NCBI GenBank assembly: GCA_027924585.1
Contig: BSBM01000050.1
Span: forward strand, 5,546,501-5,610,500
Length of the DNA: 64,000 nt
Direction of reading: 5' to 3'
Origin: Larix kaempferi
Lineage: Eukaryota > Streptophyta > Pinopsida > Pinales > Pinaceae
Part shown: piece by piece, positions 57,577-64,000 of the stretch
How the letters are laid out: each line of letters opens with the position of its first letter
Numbering within the stretch: the first letter of the stretch is position 1
Translations under genes and position numbers: made by a program
Notes under the pieces: model-generated
Told to the model about the DNA's origin: nothing
The model's database searches: none
Seen by the model: only the letters and a program-made list of their open reading frames with translations

Positions 57577-58817
57577 TGACCATAAGGAACGAATGGTCTT
57601 ATGATTAAAAACATATAAATTATTCTGATATACTTGTTGAATCTCACTTAAGGTTTTTAAGCTATACTTGATTATATAATAGGATATATATTATAGACAT
57701 ACTTATGTTTGCAAGAGGTTGAGAATCCAAGGATTTTGGGGCACTAACCTGATTCATCGACTGTTTGTTTCCTTCCTTCAAGAGAGTGGGTAGTTAAGAC
57801 ATATAGTGGAGGTTAAATGTTTTGGGCAGGAACCCTGGGAAAAGAGCGTTGGAATTGAACAAAGCCGCCACTTGTTTATTTTGATGGGCCAAGTGTTAGT
57901 GGACAGTAGTCTGTGAGCTTGAGGGAACCACCTTCTTATGAGGGGATGAAAGAAATAAGAAGGGGGCTTGCGGGGACGACTTTCCCCACCCTCGCAATAG
58001 TTTATTTTTATTTTAAAACCCAATTTAAGTCAAGGAGCTGGGAGATGGGAATCCATGGGTGAAAAGGAGAGTTGAAGAGGAATGGACGCCATCGCAGGGC
58101 TCAAGTACAGGATCATTCTTATAAGCCCTCTTGATATCCGAGCATGATTTCCTGTAAGATCACCTGAACGTTGTAATATCTGCTTGCTACATTATTTTAG
58201 TGATTGATGTTCACTGTGTAAATGACGGGTTAGATTTTCTGAAATCGTAACTTCAGTTTTAATCTGGTTATTAACTAGAGTAGTTGTCGTAAACGCGTTT
58301 TCTAGGAATTTGTCTTAAGCCTGATTTGGTTGCATTTTAGAAATTTCCAATATCACTGTTAAATTTAACATTATGGTGGCTTGTGTTATATTAAACTTTG
58401 CGATATGATTTCGCCAAGCAACTGGGAAAGGGACATCTCGTATGTGTTTAATCCCTGTTACAGTTCATTGGTGTGTTGGGCATTTTATAACATGATTTCC
58501 ATTTTAGAAATACCTATGTGATATGATTTCAGTGGTATACTGGGCAAGGGACGACTCTTAAATCGCTTGATCCTAATATAAACATTGGATTGTATGCACA
58601 AGTTCAGTTTAATCCCGGCTTAGGGCTAACACGAATCAGGTATACCCCGTGTGCAAAACTTAGGCTTTAATGCAGCTCAGATTTAACACAGATCGGGTTT
58701 ACCCTGTATACAAGATTTAGGTTTTAACATAGCTCAGAGTTAACATAGATCGGGTTTATCCCATATGCACAAACATAGCTTAGAGCCAACATGAAATGCA
58801 AATGTGTAAAGTAGAGG
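56596..58817 (+). repeat. Element G LTR, second copy, cut by element F
   Basis: Starts TGTGACATCC. It continues to 58817, where F is inserted; the rest would lie beyond F, outside the window. A (TA) run of about 40 bp is at 57534-57574. Confidence 0.7.
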
Positions 58818-59265
58818 TGTTCGGGTACACAGGGTACTACCAAAGGACCGAACACCAAGAGCAACCACTTCACACAAACAGATCACAGATCAACACACCG
58901 ATGTTTTGACGTGGTTTAAACCCTCTTGAGGGAAACACTCCACGGCCCCGGCCAAATAGCTTCTACGGGACAATTTATTATGCAAAGAAAGAAAGTTACA
59001 AATGAGCTTCTCATAATCGATCAACTAAACAATGACCCTCCATGCTCTTTAAATAGAGATCATGGACCAATCGGGTGTTAAGCCACGGATCAAGGTTAGG
59101 TTTGATCTAAGAGAAGTTGAGCCGTCGGATCACTCTATGTCGGAAACATATCGTGACCGTCGGATTAAGTATTTACAAATGCATACTAAAGAAACACACT
59201 ATCCCTAACGGATATATTACACAAGTTGATCTTAACTAACTCCTAAGTGTCTAAATATCCTAACA
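58818..59265 (-). repeat. 3' LTR of F
   Basis: The minus strand runs TGTTAGGATATTTAG… to …GTGTACCCGAACA, 448 bp. A TATTTAAA box (59047-59054, minus) is the likely promoter element. Confidence 0.92.
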
Positions 59266-59277
59266 TCCCCCCTTAAG
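59266..59277 (-). promoter_or_regulatory. Polypurine tract of F
   Basis: CTTAAGGGGGGA on the minus strand, directly before the LTR. Confidence 0.85.
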
Positions 59278-59347
59278 AACAACTTGGGATAGGATTGAAG
59301 GATTTACAAAAGTGACACTATTAGGAGAAGGAAGGAGGCATTAGAGC

Positions 59348-62300
59348 CTATCCCCCCTTAATGACAAGTTCCTGAACTCCTAACATAGATCGAAGTTTAG
59401 AAAACTTCGCTTCTGTAAGAGACTTGGTGAAGATGTCTGCAACTTGATCATCTGTAGGGAAAAAGAGCACTTCAAGAACCCGATCATGAACAAGATTTCT
59501 GATGAAGTGCATATGTAGCTCAATGTGTTTGCTGCGTTGATGTAGAACTGGATCTTTGGCAAGCTTGATGGCACTTTGATTGTCGCACCAAAGTGGAGTA
59601 GGCTGTTGCTGCTCGAATCCAAACTATGAAAGGATCTGTCGAAGCCATAAAGCTTCCTGACTGGCATTAACTGCTGCTCAATATTCTACCTCTGCTGAAG
59701 AAAGAGCAAGAGCTTGTTGTTTCTTACAATCCCAAGTAATAGGTCCAGATCCCAGACTGAAAACATAACCTGCAGTAGACTTTCGATCATCAGGATCGCC
59801 GGCCCAATCTGAATCAATGAAACCAACCAACAAAGGTTTCCCCCCTGTACTGTAATGAATCCCAAACTGAACTGTACCTCGAATATATCGAAGTATTCTT
59901 TTAGCTGCTTTCCAGTGACTTTCATGAGGTGTCTGCATATAACGGGCAACTCGACCAACGGCAAAGGAAAGGTCAGGACGGGAATGAGTCAAGTATAAAA
60001 GACTACCAACAAGCTGACGATACAAGGTGGCATCTACTTCAGGTGAAGTACAAGTGGCAGAAAGTTTGACTCCAGACTGAAAGGGAGAAGGGGCTGGTGT
60101 ACAATCTTCCATGTGAAAGCGACGAAGAAAGTCACAAGCATACTTAGACTGAGAAAGAAAGATTCCTTCTTTGGTTTGCAGAACTTGGAGACCAAGAAAA
60201 TAATGCAAATGTCCTAAGTCTGACATTTCAAAAGTTTGTTTAAGACTGGATTTCACATGGGTTATAAGCTTAAGGTCACTACTAGTAAGAATAAGGTCAT
60301 CAACATATAGAACAGGTATGATGAGATGGTTTCCTACTTTCTTGGTATAGACATTGGGGTCAGAATGACATCTAGAAAAACCAGTGTCAAGGAGAAAGTT
60401 ATCCATTTTGGCATACCAAGCTCTAGGAGCTTGCTTAAGGCCATATAAGGATTTCTTAAGGCGGCAGACAAGGCTAGAGTTATTCTGAACATAGCCAGGA
60501 GGTTGTTCCATGTAAATTTCCTCCTGTAAATCACCATGTAAGAAGGCAGACTTGACATCCATTTGATGGACTTCCCAGTTGTGTAAGGCTGCAAGGGAAA
60601 GAACAAGGAGGATGGAGTTCATTTTGGCGACAGGAGCAAAGGTTTCATTGTAGTCAATCCCTTCAACTTGGGAAAAACCTTTGGCAACTAACCTTGCCTT
60701 AAGTATTTCAACACTTCCATCTGATCCATACTTAGTTCTGTAGACCCATTTACATCTGACAAGTTTTCTTCCTTTTGGAAGAGGTACAAGATCCCAAGTA
60801 TCGTTCGCCATTAAGGAATGATATTCTTCATCCATGGCTGCATCCCAATCTGGATTCCCTGAAGCTTCTGCAAAAGTTTCTAGATCATGATTCTCAGAAA
60901 CTTGAGCCAAAAGAGAAGAGGCTCGCTGAAACTGAGAACGTGTTCGACGTTGATCTCTAGGATCACCGGCAAGATCACCAGCTGCTTCACATGTTGAACG
61001 GACCCATCGAGGAAGCACTTGTGTTGGTGCAACTGGAGGAACATGAGCAGGCGGAGGTGGATTTTCATCCTCACTGTCATCATCAGAAACTGGAGTTGGA
61101 AACCTATCAAGGAAGTTGGAAGAAGAAGAAGAAGGCACAAACGCCGAATCAGGCTCGCAGGCCAAAGATGGCACACTCGTCGAGTTAGGCTCGCAGGCCA
61201 AGATATTTTCATCAAATTTAACATCTCTTCTAATGATTATAGCATGAGAATGTGGTTGAAGAAGTCTATAACCTTTTACATCTTCAGAATATCCAACAAA
61301 TATGCACTTTTCACTTTTAGGCTGCAATGCTTTCCGTTTTTCATCCGGAATGTGAGCCCATGCTTCACTACCAAACACACGAAAGTGACTTACATCAGGT
61401 TTAATTTTACTCCATGCTTCTTCCGGTGTTATACCTTGTAATGCTTTTGTGGGGGTGCGATTAACTATGTAATTTGCACAATTTATGGCTTCAGCCCAAA
61501 ATTGAAGACTTAGTCCCTTAGATTGGATCATACAATTAGCCATTTCTTTTAAAGTGCGGTTCTTCCGCTCAGCTACACCATTTTGTTGTGGTGTATAAGG
61601 AACAGTGTGATGTTGTTGGATGCCTTGTTCAGTGTAGAAAGTAGTGAACTGTTTGTTAACATATTCTCCTCCATTGTCAGATATTAACTTAATAATTTGA
61701 TGACCAGATTGTTTTTCAACAAGGGCCTTGTAGGCCAAGAACATGTTAAATACTTCGCTCTTAAGTTTTAGGAAATAAACCCAAGTGCGTCTGGTGTAAT
61801 CATCAATGAAAGTTAAGAAATACTTGAAACCAGAAAAGGAAGCAGATGGAAGAGGACCACACAAGTCACTATGCACAAGCTCCAAGGGAACCGAGGCGTG
61901 CCAAGAGGCACGTTTGTCAAAACTGTCCCGATGATGTTTTCCGAGTACACAACCGGAACAAACACCATCTCTGCAAGATACCATCGAAAGACCTGTCACC
62001 ATATTTTCTTTACATAGTTGTTGCAATGAGCGATAATTTAAGTGACCAAATCGCTCATGCCAAAGTTTGCTCAAGTTATCACTATGAGCAACAAAAACTG
62101 AAGGGAAAGGTGATGACCCAAAGTTGTTAAACTTGTACAACCTGGTAATATCATCAACAATTCCGGTAGCTAGGACCTGTTGAGGATCTTTAAAATCCTT
62201 GATTACAACTTGGTGAGGTGTAAAGGTCACAGTTTTACCTTCACCAGAATGAGTGATCTGATAGACTGATAACAAATTGCAGGAAATTCTTGGAACACAT

Positions 62301-62704
62301 AGTACATCACTAAAATGACCATTATCTACTGGAACTGTTCCAGCTCCTACAACACTTAGAGATCTATCATCACCAACAAATATTTGTTTGGTGTTACATT
62401 CATGCATAGTAGAAAAGATGGCTTGATCCTTAGCCATATGATAAGATGCTCCAGAATCAATGAGCCATTCATTTGAAGTAGAAGAAGAAGATGCATTATA
62501 AGAATAACCAGAAGCACAAAGTGCATGTCCATGAGAGGTAGATTCTGAAGGCGAATCTAGGCTGATGTGGTGCTTCTTCATTGTTGCTTCCAAGGCTGCC
62601 ATCTTCTTGAAACACTTAGATTCATCATGATTATCTTTCCCACAATAGTTGCAATGACGCTCAGTCTTCTTGCCTTTTGGCTTGGATCCTTTGTCATTTT
62701 TTTA
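59348..62704 (-). pseudogene. pol: F zinc knuckle-protease-integrase-RT-RNase H polyprotein
   Basis: After a TAA at 62702 the frame is open for about 1,007 codons. It begins with zinc knuckle CNYCGKDNHDESKC (C-x2-C-x4-H-x4-C). Protease follows with 'WLIDSGASYHM' (catalytic DSG), then the pre-integrase His/Cys segment ('LWHERFGHLNYRSL…CSGCVLGKHH'). Integrase has Asp in 'VHSDLCGPL', Asp in 'ISDNGGEY' and Glu in 'QNGVAERKNRTL'. RT contains 'HQMDVKSAFLHGDLQEEIYMEQPPG' and the catalytic LYVDDLIL. RNase H has 'DSDWAGDPDDRKSTAGY' and 'LSSAEVEY'. A TGA at 59678 and a TAG at 59624 interrupt the last part, which reads on through 'WCDNQSAIKLAKDPVLH' and 'DDQVADIFTKSLTEAKF' to a stop at 59348. All catalytic motifs I can check are kept; only stops disable it. 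Confidence 0.92.
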
Positions 62705-62791
62705 AGAAGGAGCTGACTGAGAGGGTTTTGGACCCTTGTTTGACTTATTATTGCGAAAATTTTGTTTCTTGGGAGGCTTGGACTTTTCTTT

Positions 62792-63426
62792 CTATTGGGA
62801 CAATAAGGCTTTCCCAGATGTATCTGCATTGTTGATTATTCCAAGATGAATGAGTTTATCTTGTTCCCTAATCAAGGAATCACAAAAGGATTCAAGACTA
62901 GGCTCTTGATAGCTAGCTGCATTCAATGATGCTTTCATGGAGTAAAATGTAGATACAAAAACAGAATATGCAGGTCCAAGTTTGGAAAGAATATGATAAA
63001 TGCATTGTTTGTCTTCCCTCTCAATCTTACATTCTGTACATAAGAGTTTAAGAGTTTTGTACTTAGATAAATAATCTTGAATGCATGAAAAGTCACTTGG
63101 ATTTAAAGAAATCAACTCATTTTTGAGTTGGTGGCCTCGAATTTCATTGTGTTTACCAAACACAGTTTCCAACTTGTCCCAAGCAGTATTAGGTTCATCA
63201 ATTCCAGATATGTGGAATCGCAAATCAGTAGAGATTACATCCCAATCAATCCACGAGCTTCATCACATCTATTTGCCCATTTTATTTTCTTATCATCATT
63301 AGTGGGTTCTTTTTCTTTCCCTGTTGTAATTCTGAAAAGTCCCCTACTTCGTAGAACATCCTCCATACGAGATTTCCATGAGAAATAATTGGAACTGTTA
63401 AGTAGAATATCACAAGAGGCGGCCAT
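62792..63426 (-). pseudogene. gag: F gag
   Basis: Starts 'MAASCDILLNSSNYFSWKSRMEDVLRSRGLF', typical of the copia Gag N-terminus ('NY..W…M'). After 63 codons a one-base frameshift near 63233 moves the frame to 63230-62792, 'FHISGIDEPNTAWDKLETVFGKHNEIRGHQLKNEL…', the conserved Gag middle. A TAG at 62792 and TAA at 62702 separate it from the zinc knuckle and pol. Copia elements normally make one Gag-Pol frame, so these are secondary lesions. Confidence 0.88.
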
Positions 63427-63655
63427 ATTTGTAAATTAATGGCTTCAGATCTGATGAAATATGCGTTTCTGGAGCAACCGGGAACCGTTTTTGACCAAAC
63501 GAAAACTATTTCCCAATGGAAACGATGCTCCGGACGCAATGGAACACCTCCCACAGCCCAGAAATGCACAGAAATACCAGAACTAGAAACCCTTTTGAGT
63601 TTCGGCAACAACAGTTCAAGATCTAGATCATAACCGGAAGCGGCACTTCATAAAA

Positions 63656-63667
63656 GCTCTGATACCA
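63656..63667 (-). promoter_or_regulatory. Primer binding site of F (tRNA-Met)
   Basis: The minus strand reads TGGTATCAGAGC next to the 5' LTR. Confidence 0.9.
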
Positions 63668-64000
63668 TGTTCGGGTACACAGGGTAATACCAAAGGACCG
63701 AACACAAAGAGAAACCACTTCACACAAACAGATCACAGATCAACACACCGATGTTTTGACGTGGTTTAAACCCTCTTGAGGGAAACACTCCACGGCCCCG
63801 GCCAAATAGCTTCTACGGGACAATTTATTATGCAAAGAAAGAAAGTTACAAATGAGCTTCTCATAATCGATCAACTAAACAATGACCCTCCATGCTCTTT
63901 AAATAGATATCATGGACCAATAGGGTGTTAAGCCACGGATCAAGGTTAGGTTTGATCTAAGAGAAGTTGAGCCATCAGATCACTCTATGTTGGAAACATA
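63668..64000 (-). repeat. 5' LTR of F, cut by the window edge
   Basis: Matches 58818-59150 with about 8 differences; the outer ~115 bp and the flanking duplication are not in the window. Confidence 0.92.

Larger units (their letters stand above)
58818..64000 (-). mobile_element. Copia-type LTR retrotransposon F, minus strand, nearly full length
   Basis: Minus-strand order from the right: 5' LTR (63668 to beyond 64000), tRNA-Met primer site, gag, zinc knuckle, protease, integrase, RT, RNase H, polypurine tract, 448-bp 3' LTR (58818-59265). Protease-integrase-RT order is the mark of copia. The visible 333 bp of the 5' LTR differ at about 8 positions from the 3' LTR (about 2.4%, by eye). The left flank is AGAGG (58813-58817); its partner would lie outside the window. 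Lesions are few, so it was active fairly recently. Confidence 0.93.

Noticed and set aside
1-64000. tRNA, rRNA or other structured RNA genes
   Set aside because: None was recognised. The tRNA-like matches are primer binding sites only; a covariance-model scan would be decisive.

Overview
This is a plant nuclear window made almost entirely of transposable elements, with no intact ordinary host gene that I can recognise. The best guess is a gymnosperm, probably a conifer. The signs are deep nesting of old LTR retrotransposons, long leaders and 3' tails, a very large Tat-lineage Ty3/gypsy element, and a fragment of a GIY-YIG-bearing Penelope-like element, a type reported among land plants mainly from conifers. 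The assignment is an inference.

Layout. 1-2.6 kb: AT-rich DNA with a palindrome-rich repeat (family P) and an array of short palindromes. 2.6-5.4 kb and 31.2-31.6 kb: two halves of one decayed coiled-coil gene of unknown function, 'X'. A 25.8 kb Tat element (5382-31207) sits between the halves with 978-bp LTRs and a CTATT target duplication. This Tat element has a tRNA-Arg-type primer site, a Gag-protease-RT-RNase H-integrase region with several stops, a separate ORF for an archaeal-type RNase H with its active-site residues kept, and an antisense spliced plant-mobile-domain-like gene before the 3' LTR. Its gag is split by copia element B (10973-21231, 542-bp LTRs, ACTTT duplication). B's own 5' LTR is split by a very young 3.1 kb copia-type element C (11112-14206, 763-bp LTRs with one visible difference, ATTAG duplication) that encodes one intact 344-aa Gag-like protein and no pol. 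The insertion order X < Tat < B < C follows directly from the sequence.

31.6-49.8 kb: a complex of inverted repeats. A foldback-like element (33821-43612) has ~485 bp inverted ends made of family P. Its centre holds a minus-strand copia element H, a relative of B, truncated in its 5' LTR, and a fragment of LTR element G. Further inverted-repeat arms, a possible LRR pseudogene, an extremely AT-rich stretch, the Penelope-like fragment (47215-47728, minus) and a compact palindrome (48882-49440) follow.

49.8-58.8 kb: LTR element G in a partly tandem arrangement (internal-LTR-internal-LTR, period 5.09 kb), with no recognisable protein. 58.8-64 kb: a nearly complete minus-strand copia element F inserted into a G LTR. 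It has gag and a long protease-integrase-RT-RNase H frame and only a handful of lesions. Its 5' LTR runs off the window.

The sequence gives no sign of a gene network; the interest lies in how the elements nest, decay and generate repeats. Coordinates of LTRs, duplications and primer sites were read base by base. Divergence counts were made by eye.
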